DNA of 33,319 nucleotides from Paenibacillus terrae (GTDB lineage Bacteria; Bacillota; Bacilli; Paenibacillales; Paenibacillaceae): positions 1 to 33,319 of the forward strand of contig NZ_JTHP01000065.1 of the NCBI RefSeq assembly GCF_000943545.1, in the 5' to 3' direction. The translations under genes and the position numbers were made by a program. Below the pieces are notes generated by a model, which did not search any database, was not told the origin of the DNA, and saw only the letters and a program-made list of their open reading frames with translations. This document shows, in pieces, positions 22,950-31,475 of the stretch (positions within the stretch are counted from its first letter, which is position 1; every line of letters begins with the position of its first letter).

Positions 22950-22984
22950 AAAAAAAATAAAATACCGGGAAACCGATATTTTAT
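22950..22984 (-). terminator. Terminator of the MarR gene
   Basis: On the minus strand ATAAAATATCGG and CCGGTATTTTAT pair (12 pairs, one G-U) around a four-base loop and are followed by eight T. Confidence 0.9.
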
Positions 22985-23019
22985 CTAAAAACATATTTAG
23001 TGCGGATATTCGCAGCTTA

Positions 23020-23478
23020 TTAGTCGTTACTTTTCTGTCCCTCAGCCGTTAGCCCCAACTTTTTTAGCAGATGAATGACCTGTTCCTTCTCTTCCACAGA
23101 TAATCCGTCTACTGTCTCCATAATGACACGATGATGTTGTGGAAATATTTGCTCAAAGAAATGACGTCCCTCGTCAGTCAGTTCAGCATAAATCACACGC
23201 CGATCATCTTGTGATGCACGCCGGGTAAGCAGCTTTTTTTTCTGAAGTTTATCTACGACATACGTAATATTTCCGCTGGAGATCAGCACCTTTTCACCAA
23301 TTTTCTGCAAGGGCTGCGGTCCGCGATAATACAACAGATCGAGCACACCAAATTCCGTTGTGTTCAATCCATGACTATGAATATCCCGATTCGTGCGGGA
23401 TGTGACCGAATTATAGGCTCGAGCCAGTACAACAAACAAGTTAAGCGCCAAGTCCTGATCATCTGGTTTTACAGACAT
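23020..23478 (-). CDS. MarR-family regulator (MhqR-like)
   Basis: 152 residues, CGGAGG upstream of the ATG. The winged-helix segment is clear: GLNTTEFGVLDLLYYRGPQP, LQKIGEKVLISSGNITYVVD, KLQKKKLLTRRASQDDRRVI. The GPQPLQKIG and ISSGNITYVVDKL blocks are very like MhqR (YkvE) of B. subtilis, a repressor of quinone-detoxifying dioxygenase and nitroreductase genes. No such target gene is adjacent. A palindrome covers its own -10 box, so autorepression is likely. MhqR has no reactive Cys sensor of OhrR type, and here too no cysteine is present. Confidence 0.85.
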   Translation of the reverse strand: MSVKPDDQDLALNLFVVLARAYNSVTSRTNRDIHSHGLNTTEFGVLDLLYYRGPQPLQKIGEKVLISSGNITYVVDKLQKKKLLTRRASQDDRRVIYAELTDEGRHFFEQIFPQHHRVIMETVDGLSVEEKEQVIHLLKKLGLTAEGQKSND

Positions 23479-23498
23479 ATTAACAGCCTCCGTTACTC

Positions 23499-23518
23499 AT
23501 ATCTTTATTCAAAGATAT
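23499..23518 (-). promoter_or_regulatory. Operator palindrome of the MarR gene
   Basis: ATATCTTT-attc-AAAGATAT, a perfect 8+4+8 inverted repeat overlapping the -10 box at 23512-23517. It resembles the ATCT/AGAT half-sites of MhqR-type operators. Confidence 0.8.
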
Positions 23519-23540
23519 CTTAATTGCAAACTTTTGTCAA
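23512..23540 (-). promoter_or_regulatory. Promoter of the MarR gene
   Basis: On the minus strand TTGACA (23540-23535), a 17-base spacer and TATCTT (23517-23512). Confidence 0.8.
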
Positions 23541-23602
23541 GCTCAACCGTTTTATCCCTTTGTTAATAAGGTCTATTATGAGAAAATTACAGTCTATTAT
23601 GT

Positions 23603-23657
23603 AAAAAAGCCCGTCTCCAATCGGTACCAGAAGCACCGTTCGTGAGAGCAGGGCTTT
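23603..23657 (-). terminator. Terminator of the rpiA-vanZ unit
   Basis: AAAGCCC and GGGCTTT with inner CTCTC/GAGA pairing; TTTTTTA follows on the minus strand, directly after the vanZ-like stop. Confidence 0.75.
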
Positions 23658-23659
23658 CA

Positions 23660-24106
23660 TCATTCAATCCCAAACCTCTTTCGTAGAAGCTCGTAAACAA
23701 CTCGGCCGATAAGCATGCCCAGTACATTCAGGATCACATCATCCACGTCCATCGTGCCTGCGCCGAGCAGCATTTGGGACACTTCAAGAATGATCAGCGC
23801 GACCACCACTGTCAGTAGTAAGCTACCTAATCTGCGTAAGGATACCCAAATGATAGGCAGAAGGATGCCAAACGGGACGAATATACCAATATTACCGAGC
23901 AAATTGACACCCCACACCCGGAAAGGAAGCGACTGCGCCGCCCTCAGATATCGCCCGATCGTATCCAACGGAACTATATTATACGAATATGGAGGACCCG
24001 GTCGTAATGTACGTCCAAAACCAAGAAACATCCAGTATAATAACAGTCCCATATATAAAATGAATGCCACGAAGGCTACAGTACGAAGCAGACGGACGCT
24101 AGGCAT
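23660..24106 (-). CDS. VanZ-family membrane protein
   Basis: 148 residues from ATG 24106, whose first base is the last of the rpiA stop (TGATG); a GTG one codon earlier is possible. Four membrane helices are visible: about 8-28, NLLGNIGIFVPFGILLPIIW, LLTVVVALIILEVSQMLLG and VILNVLGMLIGRVVYELL. The VanZ signature is present: NLLGNIGIFVPFG with Asn and Gly, a Glu in ILEVSQ, and DVDDVILNVLG. The family is named for a teicoplanin resistance protein but most members have no known role. It is translationally coupled to rpiA. Confidence 0.9.
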   Translation of the reverse strand: MPSVRLLRTVAFVAFILYMGLLLYWMFLGFGRTLRPGPPYSYNIVPLDTIGRYLRAAQSLPFRVWGVNLLGNIGIFVPFGILLPIIWVSLRRLGSLLLTVVVALIILEVSQMLLGAGTMDVDDVILNVLGMLIGRVVYELLRKRFGIE

Positions 24107-24774
24107 CACTTGTTTCGAACATCAATCTGTCCATTGGCCCGTGCGATGATAACCTGGTCCGCCATGTTAATGAACAGTCCGTTATCAACCACACCCGGAA
24201 TTTGATTCAATCGGATTTCCAGCTCTTGCGGGTTCTCAATGGTTCCGTAATGACAATCGACAATATAATTGCCGTTATCCGTAAGGAAACGCTCACCGTC
24301 CTTCATGCGCCATTCAGCCTGGCAGCCTGTCTGCTGTATTGCCTCCAACGTCCATACACTGGCAAAAGGTACGACTTCGACCGGTAATGGAAATGCACCC
24401 AGCACCTTCACATCCTTGGACTCGTCCACAATAATGATTAGCCGGTTGCTGTTGCTTTCCACGATCTTCTCTCTCAGTAAAGCTCCGCCTCCGCCCTTCA
24501 CCAGAACAAGCTGCTCATTCACCTCGTCCGCTCCGTCAATGGTTACGTCGAGTCGTCCAATCTGATCAAATGGAACGATGGGAATTCCCAGTTCTCTGGC
24601 CTGATCCTCCGAGGCTTGGGAAGTAGCTACAGCCTGTATATGTAAGCCTTGCGCCACACGCTCACCTATTTTTTGAATGGCCCAATAAGCTGTTGAGCCT
24701 GTGCCGAGTCCTACTTTCATGCCGTCCTGAATGGCTTCAACTGCTTTTTCAGCTGCTTTTTGCTTCAAATTCAT
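24106..24774 (-). CDS. rpiA: Ribose-5-phosphate isomerase A
   Basis: 222 residues from ATG 24774; GGGAGAG lies six bases before it, while an in-frame ATG at 24780 abuts that site. Key motifs are all present: VGLGTGSTAYW (phosphate binding), TIDGADEVN with the catalytic-type Asp, and VKGGGGALLREKIV. The enzyme interconverts ribose 5-phosphate and ribulose 5-phosphate in the pentose phosphate pathway, in the cytoplasm. The length is normal. Its stop overlaps the vanZ-like start. Confidence 0.97.
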   Translation of the reverse strand: MNLKQKAAEKAVEAIQDGMKVGLGTGSTAYWAIQKIGERVAQGLHIQAVATSQASEDQARELGIPIVPFDQIGRLDVTIDGADEVNEQLVLVKGGGGALLREKIVESNSNRLIIIVDESKDVKVLGAFPLPVEVVPFASVWTLEAIQQTGCQAEWRMKDGERFLTDNGNYIVDCHYGTIENPQELEIRLNQIPGVVDNGLFINMADQVIIARANGQIDVRNK

Positions 24775-24834
24775 TGTCATCTCTCCCGCTATATAGGCTA
24801 GTATGGATCATCATTCATTTTATATGAAAACGTT

Positions 24835-25305
24835 TTATAAAGACACTGTCAGCTTCTTACCGTAACAAAGACTATTTTCATCCTCTTCATATTCACCAAA
24901 TCGTTCAATAGGCTCATATCCCTGCTTCGTATAAAGCGCAATGGCTTCAGGTTGAGCAGCCCCTGTCTCCAGCTTGATTCTTACAGTGCCTCGTTTCCGG
25001 GCCTCACCTTCCAGAAAAGCTAACAGACTAACGGCAATGCCTTGCCTGCGATAAGAAGAATCGACATAAAATCGTTTAAGCTCCATCTCTTCCGCATCTA
25101 TAGGCCTAAGCCCACCGCAAGCGACCGGTTTTTCATCCAAATACACAACAGCGAAAATCATTTCTTTAACTTTCGGATTGGAAAAATCAACCAAGTAAAT
25201 TTCATCAGCAGGATACCTTTCCAGCAAATCCTCATCCAGCCTTTGAATCAATTCATGCAGATCTGCATGATCACTTTTAACCTTTACAATTGTAAGCTTG
25301 GACAT
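24835..25305 (-). CDS. GNAT family N-acetyltransferase
   Basis: 156 residues from ATG 25305, nine bases after GAGAGGG; an ATG at 25314 directly touches that site. GNAT motifs: VACGGLRPIDAEEMELKRFY (strands 3-4), VDSSYRRQGIAVSLLAFLEG with R-R-x-x-G-x-A (acetyl-CoA pyrophosphate loop), and ALYTKQGYEPIERFGEYEED (motif B with the frequent GY end). The type is close to YjgM/YtmI-like acetyltransferases; the acceptor is unknown. It lies 61 bases upstream of rpiA on the same strand. Confidence 0.88.
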   Translation of the reverse strand: MSKLTIVKVKSDHADLHELIQRLDEDLLERYPADEIYLVDFSNPKVKEMIFAVVYLDEKPVACGGLRPIDAEEMELKRFYVDSSYRRQGIAVSLLAFLEGEARKRGTVRIKLETGAAQPEAIALYTKQGYEPIERFGEYEEDENSLCYGKKLTVSL

Positions 25306-25419
25306 TCTTTTCATCCCTCTCCCTATGTCGTGTTGCTATATTGGCTCATTTTGCAAGGAATCCGCAAAAACCGCGGCAAATCAAGCATCTGTAACGCCAA
25401 ATATGAAAAATGTCCCAAA

Positions 25420-25448
25420 TTGACAAGTGCATTTGACTCTATTATAAA
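25420..25448 (+). promoter_or_regulatory. Strong promoter upstream of the chemoreceptor gene
   Basis: TTGACA (25420-25425), 17-base spacer, TATAAA (25443-25448). It would give a leader of about 320 bases. No convincing sigma-D (flagellar) promoter was found. Confidence 0.75.
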
Positions 25449-25774
25449 GTATGATGGTTTCTATTGGATACCTACTTGAAGCCTGAAATGAATTCGAATT
25501 TCAAGTTGAAGTATAAAATGGAATATACTGAAATACACACAGGAATTACCCGGTAAAAATTAAATTTTTATTGGGCAAGGTATTCATTTCAAGAGCTTAT
25601 CGTACGACATATATATAGGGATACATACTTATCTAAAAAGGACTAAAGACCTATTAACAAAAATTCAAGGGGTCTATTTCCTTAATTACTATGTTTGTAA
25701 GGGGGACTACATTATCTCATTCGATAAGCGGTTCAACACCATATACAAAAATTACAACCAGGGAGTGGAACATT
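25449..25774 (+). other. Long untranslated leader of the chemoreceptor gene
   Basis: About 325 bases without a supported gene. It contains a near-palindrome around GAAATGAATTCGAATTTC (25487-25504 region) and a distant-arm hairpin AGACC...GGTCT (about 25647-25677) followed by ATTTCC. An in-frame ATG at 25691 lacks a ribosome site. I see no known riboswitch core. Confidence 0.5.
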
Positions 25775-27544
25775 TTGAAAAAGTGGAGTAGCTTATCTTT
25801 CTTCACCAAGAACTTATTATTATCCTTCTTCAACATCGTATTGATCGGGCTAGTCCTCATCGTGTCCAGCTATTTGATCCAACGTACGATTTTGATAGAC
25901 CAGCTACATGGGCAAGTGGAAAAAATCACATTAAAGTGGGCTGAGGGAATTAATGTAAATGAAGTATCCCAGGCCGTTCAGGAAAAAAGTTATGATGGTC
26001 CCGTTCAGGCCAAACTCCGCGCTTATCTGGATAACATCACAGCGACGAATCCGAATATCTCTCAAGCTTATATCTTCGGAACCGAACTGGAAGACGGTGA
26101 CAAGACATCTATTGTAGCGATGCCTACCGCTTTGAGAGAAGCATTCGAAAAAGATAAATTGGGTGTCGGCGGTATGTATAAACAACCTTCTGTAGTTGTG
26201 GAAGGCGTAAGCCACATGCTGGATACCGGAAAACCGACGTTTACCAGCTTCTATGATGACAGCTTTGGTACGTGGACAACCTTGACGTACCCGCTTAAAG
26301 ATTCAAGTGGCAAAATCTTTGCATATTTTGCTGTCGATGCTGATGCAGGCGCTGTACCTGCCGGGTTGACCAAGCTGCTGATCAGCGGCACTACAATTCT
26401 GGCTGCTTTCCTGCTCATCTGCTTGGCACTCCAATATTGGGTCGTGAAGCGTACGCTGTCCCCTATTAAACAACTGATGTACGGTATCAGTGAAGTAAGC
26501 CGTGGAAATCTGGACGTTCAGATTCAAGCAGGGCAAGACGATCTGGGCGTTGTGAATAGAAACTTCAACGATATGGTAAGCCATATTAACAGCATTATGA
26601 CCAAAGTGAAGCTGACAACTGATGAAGTGAATGAATCGGCGAAAGAATTGCTCGCGATCTGTGAACAAAACGGAATCAATTCCAACATCATCAATCAGAA
26701 CATCAATGAAATTACGAAAAACATCCGTTCACAGGAAAAAGCAACGGGCGATAGCGCACGTGCCATGGCTGAAATGGCCTCGGTTATCCAAAATATTGCC
26801 GCCAGTTCCACCACCGTTGCAGAGGAAGCCAATTCGGTAGAGAAGCGTTCTAACGAAGGCAACGAAATCATGGGCAAAGTTTCTTCACAAATGCATTTAA
26901 TTACCAATACAGTTACGAATACATCCCGTATTATCAAGTTACTGAACGACCGTTCACAGGAAATTGGTAATATCATCGGTACGATTTCAGGCATTTCCAG
27001 CCAAACGAACCTGCTTGCCCTGAATGCTTCTATTGAAGCAGCGCGTGTCGGTGAGGAAGGTAAAGGCTTTGCCGTGGTTGCCAGCGAAGTACGCAAGCTG
27101 GCAGAACAAACAGCGGATGCAACGAAACAAATCACACCGCTGATTGAAGAGATTCAAAGTGAAATCGGTCAAGCTGTGAAGTCGATGGAACAAGGTAACG
27201 TTGAGGCACAGAGCGGAATCGTCGTAGCCGGACAAGCAGGCGAGCTGTTCAATAACATTCTTCAAGCAACCAAAACGGTGGCATGGCAAATTCAAGAAGT
27301 ATCCAGCGCTACCGAGGAAATATCCGCCAGTACGCAGGAAATGACGGCGACAGCGGATGAACTTTCTTCCACCGTAAGCAAGACAGCCAACAACAGTGTT
27401 CACATTGTGCAAACGGTTGAGGAACAAAAAGCTTCTCTGGATTCCATCATTGAATCGTCCCATAAGCTGTCTTCCATGTCGGAAGAGCTTCAGGAGATTA
27501 CTTCTTACTTCAAAATTGCAGACCCTAACCGCACCAAATCATAA
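25775..27544 (+). CDS. Methyl-accepting chemotaxis protein
   Basis: 589 residues from TTG 25775, where AGGGAG lies nine bases upstream and the sequence KKWSSLSFFTKNLLLSFFNI starts as such receptors do. Membrane helix 1 covers about 13-35. An extracellular Cache-like sensor follows (about 40-200: YLDNITATNPNISQAYIFGT, TSFYDDSFGTWTTLTYPLKD, GKIFAYFAVDADAG). Then come helix 2 (ILAAFLLICLALQYWV), a HAMP domain (LSPIKQLMYGISEVSRGNLD) and the signalling domain with the conserved hairpin tip SQTNLLALNASIEAARVGEE. It detects an unknown ligand and signals to CheA. It is transcribed alone. Confidence 0.95.
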   Translation: MKKWSSLSFFTKNLLLSFFNIVLIGLVLIVSSYLIQRTILIDQLHGQVEKITLKWAEGINVNEVSQAVQEKSYDGPVQAKLRAYLDNITATNPNISQAYIFGTELEDGDKTSIVAMPTALREAFEKDKLGVGGMYKQPSVVVEGVSHMLDTGKPTFTSFYDDSFGTWTTLTYPLKDSSGKIFAYFAVDADAGAVPAGLTKLLISGTTILAAFLLICLALQYWVVKRTLSPIKQLMYGISEVSRGNLDVQIQAGQDDLGVVNRNFNDMVSHINSIMTKVKLTTDEVNESAKELLAICEQNGINSNIINQNINEITKNIRSQEKATGDSARAMAEMASVIQNIAASSTTVAEEANSVEKRSNEGNEIMGKVSSQMHLITNTVTNTSRIIKLLNDRSQEIGNIIGTISGISSQTNLLALNASIEAARVGEEGKGFAVVASEVRKLAEQTADATKQITPLIEEIQSEIGQAVKSMEQGNVEAQSGIVVAGQAGELFNNILQATKTVAWQIQEVSSATEEISASTQEMTATADELSSTVSKTANNSVHIVQTVEEQKASLDSIIESSHKLSSMSEELQEITSYFKIADPNRTKS

Positions 27545-27569
27545 TTTTCATAAGTAAGTCGTTCAGTAG

Positions 27570-27612
27570 TGCCTCCCTCCTATTCATGCATTTGAAGGGA
27601 TCGGAGGCATTT
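27570..27612 (+). terminator. Weak terminator of the chemoreceptor gene
   Basis: TGCCTCC (27570-27576) and GGAGGCA (27603-27609) pair over a long loop, followed by TTTACT only. Confidence 0.5.
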
Positions 27613-27663
27613 ACTGACTTTAGCATTCATATTACGACATCATACGTTCAGGAGGTTAGCGTA

Positions 27664-30159
27664 ATGACTTCATTGCTACAAAACAGTACACAAACAGCGC
27701 CATCCCCATTCCTGGTTCCTTTGAATTTTGCACGTCTGCAACGCAAGTATACATACTCTGCTTATCAGGTAGAGTTAGAACCATTCATTTCGAAGCTGTT
27801 GCATCAGCAAACGTCGGCAAAAGAACAACATGCTTTGCTACTGTCTGTGTATGCAGCATGGCTGTATCGTCTGTCCGCAGAAGAAGAAGTCTCCTTCTCT
27901 ACTTTGGTGCCTCAATCTGGTGTACTCACGGCTTCACTGACGATGGAAAAGAATACTACTTTCCATGAGCTGGCAGGCTTGTTTCAGGACATGCTCCATA
28001 AACCACATGCTTATCTGGCAGACCCGCAGGCTGATACCTCGTTCTCGGCAAATCTGCTGGCAGATGAAGGCACAGAGCCTCGTATCATGGATTGGGCTGT
28101 CATCGAGAGCAACGGCACTTACCAAATCCAGATTCGTTATGATGATTCACTTCTTCTGGAAACAACGGTTGTCCGGTATGCAGAATACTTCGAACTACTA
28201 CTGCGTGGCGCACTCACCAACAGCCACGCCCTTGTCAATTCGATTGGCATCTTATCCGAAGCAGATCGGGCAGCTCATGAAGCCTTAAATAATACAGTTG
28301 TGAAGTATCCTGAGCATCAGACCATTCATGGAATGTTCGAGGAAGCCGCTTCGCAGTATCCTGATCGTCCGGCCATCGCTTCCCACGCCGGGGAATATAC
28401 GTACCGTGAGCTTAATGAACGTGCCAATCAAGTCGCACGTGTGCTGTTGTCCAAAGGTCTTGCCAAGGGCGAATTCGTGACCATCTTCATGGAGCGAAGC
28501 CTGGAAACCGTCATTTCCCTGCTTGGTATTCTGAAAGCCGGGGGCGTATATGTACCTGTCGATCCAGCCCATCCAGCCGATCGGAGTAGCTATATCGTCG
28601 AGGACACGCGTTCTCCCTTCGTCCTTACCACTTCCGCGCTCGCTGGGCAAGCCGCTGAACTATGCGGCTCCATTGAGACGGTAAAAGAAATTTTGGCCAT
28701 TAACGGGCCTCTGGCAGGCTATGCTGCAAGCAATCCAAACGTTAACGTAGGACCAGATGATCTCGCTTATGTGATCTATACGTCCGGCTCGACAGGCAAG
28801 CCGAAAGGAGCCCTGATCGCTCACCGTGGCGTCGTTAACCTGGGGGCTGTCGTACAGCGCGATTGCGACATTACACCTCAGGATGTATTGACTCAATTCG
28901 CCACCTATAGTTTTGATGCATCCGTTTGGGATACGATTGGAGCCTTGTTCTACGGTGCCAAGCTGTACCTGCTGTCCTCCGAAGAACGCGTGTCTGTTGA
29001 AGAATTCGCAGAAGCCGTCGCACGCACAGGCACGACGATCATTACCATCTTGCCAACCGTATTCTTTAATCAGCTGTCCACGTATTTGTCGGACGAGGGT
29101 TACCGCAAATTGGCTAAGGTACGAATTGTCACCGTGGCAGGCGAGGCGCTGTACGGCTCACAAGTTCGGGCGTTCCAAAGCAAATTCGGTATAGATACAG
29201 ACATCGTTAACGTGTATGGACCAACCGAGTGCACCGTAGCGACCACGACCCACCGGGTTCGTGGTGCTGTGCCTGAGCACGTCGTCAACATCCCGATCGG
29301 TAAGCCGATCTACAACTACAAAGTCTATATCGTCAACGATGATAACAAGCTATGTCCGATTAACATTCCGGGAGAAGTATGTATTGCTACGCCGGCACTG
29401 GCTCATGGCTACCTCCATCAGCCGGAACGGACAGCACAATCGTTTGTGGACAACCCATTTGTTCCGGGTGAAAAAATGTACCGCTCAGGCGATATCGCCA
29501 AGCTGCTGCCAGACGGTACGATTGAATACGTAAGCCGGAAGGATTCACAGCTCAAAATCCGGGGCAACCGGATCGAAATCGGAGAGATTGAAGATCATTT
29601 TTCCAAGCATCCAGGCGTTCAGGACGTGTCTGTCGTAGCCGTCAAGGATCACACGGATCAAAATATGCTGGTCGGCTATTACACCACTTCGGATGGACAG
29701 TCTATTCCGCAAGACGTGATTCAGTCTTATATTGCGGGCAAGCTGCCTTCCTATTTTGTACCGAGCCATGTCGTTTATCTGGAAGCCATGCCGATTTCAC
29801 CGACGGGCAAGATTGACCGCAAGAAGCTGGCCCTGCTTCCGCTTCCCGAGGCGTCCGACAGCTCCTACGGCGGGGAACCTCTTCGTGAAGGAACAGAAAC
29901 GCTCATTGCTGAAGCATGGACACAGGTACTTGGCAAAACCAACATCGGCGCAACGGATGACTTCTTCCTGATCGGTGGTGACTCCCTTCGTGTCATTCAT
30001 GTGCTGGCTATTTTAAAGCCGCGTTATGGCGCGTTACGCATTGGAGACTTTTTCCGTTACAAAACCGTTCGCGAGCTTGCTGAATACGTGGAGCAACTGG
30101 GTACGGAACAAACGCCGCAACGCAAAGCACTAGCGGTTCCACAAGAAAAACAGACCTGA
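27664..30159 (+). CDS. One-module NRPS: truncated condensation, adenylation, carrier (split from its reductase)
   Basis: 831 residues from ATG 27664, eight bases after AGGAGG. Residues 15-200 look like the back half of a condensation domain; the HHxxxDG active site is absent, so peptide bond formation is not expected. Residues 215-690 are an adenylation domain: LAYVIYTSGSTGKPKG (A3), FDASVWD (A4), NVYGPTECT (A5), YRSGDIAKLLPDG (A7), LKIRGNRIEIGEIE (A8), GKIDRKKL (A10). The specificity residues by eye are D-A-W-T-T-A-V-V-A-(K), near aromatic or other hydrophobic codes. A carrier domain follows with FLIGGDSLRV (phosphopantetheine Ser). The frame ends 44 residues later, and the missing reductase lies in the -1 frame next to it. 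Confidence 0.9.
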   Translation: MTSLLQNSTQTAPSPFLVPLNFARLQRKYTYSAYQVELEPFISKLLHQQTSAKEQHALLLSVYAAWLYRLSAEEEVSFSTLVPQSGVLTASLTMEKNTTFHELAGLFQDMLHKPHAYLADPQADTSFSANLLADEGTEPRIMDWAVIESNGTYQIQIRYDDSLLLETTVVRYAEYFELLLRGALTNSHALVNSIGILSEADRAAHEALNNTVVKYPEHQTIHGMFEEAASQYPDRPAIASHAGEYTYRELNERANQVARVLLSKGLAKGEFVTIFMERSLETVISLLGILKAGGVYVPVDPAHPADRSSYIVEDTRSPFVLTTSALAGQAAELCGSIETVKEILAINGPLAGYAASNPNVNVGPDDLAYVIYTSGSTGKPKGALIAHRGVVNLGAVVQRDCDITPQDVLTQFATYSFDASVWDTIGALFYGAKLYLLSSEERVSVEEFAEAVARTGTTIITILPTVFFNQLSTYLSDEGYRKLAKVRIVTVAGEALYGSQVRAFQSKFGIDTDIVNVYGPTECTVATTTHRVRGAVPEHVVNIPIGKPIYNYKVYIVNDDNKLCPINIPGEVCIATPALAHGYLHQPERTAQSFVDNPFVPGEKMYRSGDIAKLLPDGTIEYVSRKDSQLKIRGNRIEIGEIEDHFSKHPGVQDVSVVAVKDHTDQNMLVGYYTTSDGQSIPQDVIQSYIAGKLPSYFVPSHVVYLEAMPISPTGKIDRKKLALLPLPEASDSSYGGEPLREGTETLIAEAWTQVLGKTNIGATDDFFLIGGDSLRVIHVLAILKPRYGALRIGDFFRYKTVRELAEYVEQLGTEQTPQRKALAVPQEKQT
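30146..30150 (+). other. A5 run at the frame change
   Basis: The carrier frame reads CAA GAA AAA CAG ACC TGA. Slipping back one base at AAA, or adding one A, gives GAA AAA ACA GAC CTG AAT and continues open through LNEHPIELSGTAGVAELRD into the reductase. Confidence 0.75.
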
Positions 30160-30212
30160 ATGAGCATCCTATCGAGCTGTCGGGCACTGCGGGTGTAGCC
30201 GAATTACGCGAC

Positions 30213-31358
30213 ATGAATGTTGTTTTATTGACCGGGGCTACAGGTTATCTCGGTTCGCACATTCTGTACGACCTGCTTCAACGGACAGAAGCCAAGGTGT
30301 ACGCGATGGTACGCCCATCACAGGACGGGCCATCCGGCATCGAGCGTATTCAGACCGTACTGACAGGATATTTTGGACAAGATGTATCCGCCCTGATCGA
30401 AGGACGGGTCAAAGCCGTGTACGGTGATCTGGAGCAGGCAGACCTTGGCCTCTCTACCGTTGACCGCCATATGCTGGAGCATCAAATTGACGGCATTATT
30501 CACAGCGCCGCTGACGTTCGCCATTTTGGTGATTCGGCTGCCTTTGACCGTACGAATGTAACCGGAACACTGGAACTGCTGAAAATTGCTCAGGCCAAGC
30601 CAGGTGTATCCTTCCATCATGTCTCAACTATGGGCATACCGGAGGATCTGGCGAATGAAGGACAATGGGAATCCGTATTGGAACTGTCCTCCCTCCCGGA
30701 CGAGCTACAGGTGGACAACCTGTACACGAACAGTAAGCTCGCAGCGGAAAAGCTGTTGTTCCAAGCGGCTCAGTCAGGCACGCCTGTCTCTATCTACCGT
30801 GCAGGTAATTTGACGGCCCACTCGGCTAACGGACGCTTCCAGCGCAATATCGACAGCAACGCTTACTATCGGATGATGAAGGCCATGCTGCTGCTGGGCA
30901 AAGCGCCACAGGCTGATTGGCATACGGACTTTACGCCGATTGACTATGCGAGCCGCGCCATTGTAGAGCTGTCTGTGCATCAAAAAAGCGCAAACCGCAT
31001 TTTCCATATCTGCAATCCGAATCCGCTGCCATATGATGAGCTGATCGCTATGGTCAACCAGCTTGGATATGCAGTAGATACGATGCCTTTTGACGATTAT
31101 AGCGCTTGGCTCCTGAACCCCTCTTCCGGTATTCAGGAGGACGCGCTGCACCTTGCTATGGGTCAGCTGGAAGGTGATGGAGCCAAGGATTCCGCTTACC
31201 GATATGGCAGCCCTGTGACCGCCGCGCTACTGGATCAGGCTGGCGTTAAGTGCCCGACAACCGATCTGGAGTTTATTCGAAATATGATCCAGCATGCGGT
31301 CGAGATCGGTTATTTCCCTATCGCGTCATCGGTATCCACAAAAGCAACACAGAGGTAA
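30213..31358 (+). CDS. Thioester reductase domain (NRPS off-loading), -1 frame relative to NRPS
   Basis: 381 residues from ATG 30213, but there is no ribosome site before it, and the frame is open back to 30153 with linker-like sequence. The Lys2/CAR-type reductase features are present: NAD(P)H-binding VVLLTGATGYLGSHILYDLL, VYGDLEQADLG, IIHSAADVRHFG, HHVSTMG (catalytic Thr), LYTNSKLAAEKLL with Tyr-x-x-x-Lys, then YRAGNLT. In intact enzymes this domain reduces the carrier-bound thioester to an aldehyde or alcohol and frees it. Here it should belong to the upstream NRPS. Alone it would need docking to the carrier. Confidence 0.88.
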   Translation: MNVVLLTGATGYLGSHILYDLLQRTEAKVYAMVRPSQDGPSGIERIQTVLTGYFGQDVSALIEGRVKAVYGDLEQADLGLSTVDRHMLEHQIDGIIHSAADVRHFGDSAAFDRTNVTGTLELLKIAQAKPGVSFHHVSTMGIPEDLANEGQWESVLELSSLPDELQVDNLYTNSKLAAEKLLFQAAQSGTPVSIYRAGNLTAHSANGRFQRNIDSNAYYRMMKAMLLLGKAPQADWHTDFTPIDYASRAIVELSVHQKSANRIFHICNPNPLPYDELIAMVNQLGYAVDTMPFDDYSAWLLNPSSGIQEDALHLAMGQLEGDGAKDSAYRYGSPVTAALLDQAGVKCPTTDLEFIRNMIQHAVEIGYFPIASSVSTKATQR

Positions 31359-31475
31359 CAAAGTTGTGATATTTTCCCCGCGTGTATTAGGTATGATAGA
31401 CTAGATTTTGCTAGTTGATATCGGGTTTACATATCTATACTTTTAGAATTTCTGCATGCGGGGGATGTCATTCAT

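Noticed and set aside
25449..25774. Cyclic-di-GMP or other riboswitch in the chemoreceptor leader
   Set aside because: I could not find the conserved cores of known classes; only simple hairpins.
30160..30212. ATG just after the NRPS stop as start of the reductase
   Set aside because: It is in a third frame and meets a stop after 12 codons; the reductase frame reads AAT GAG there.
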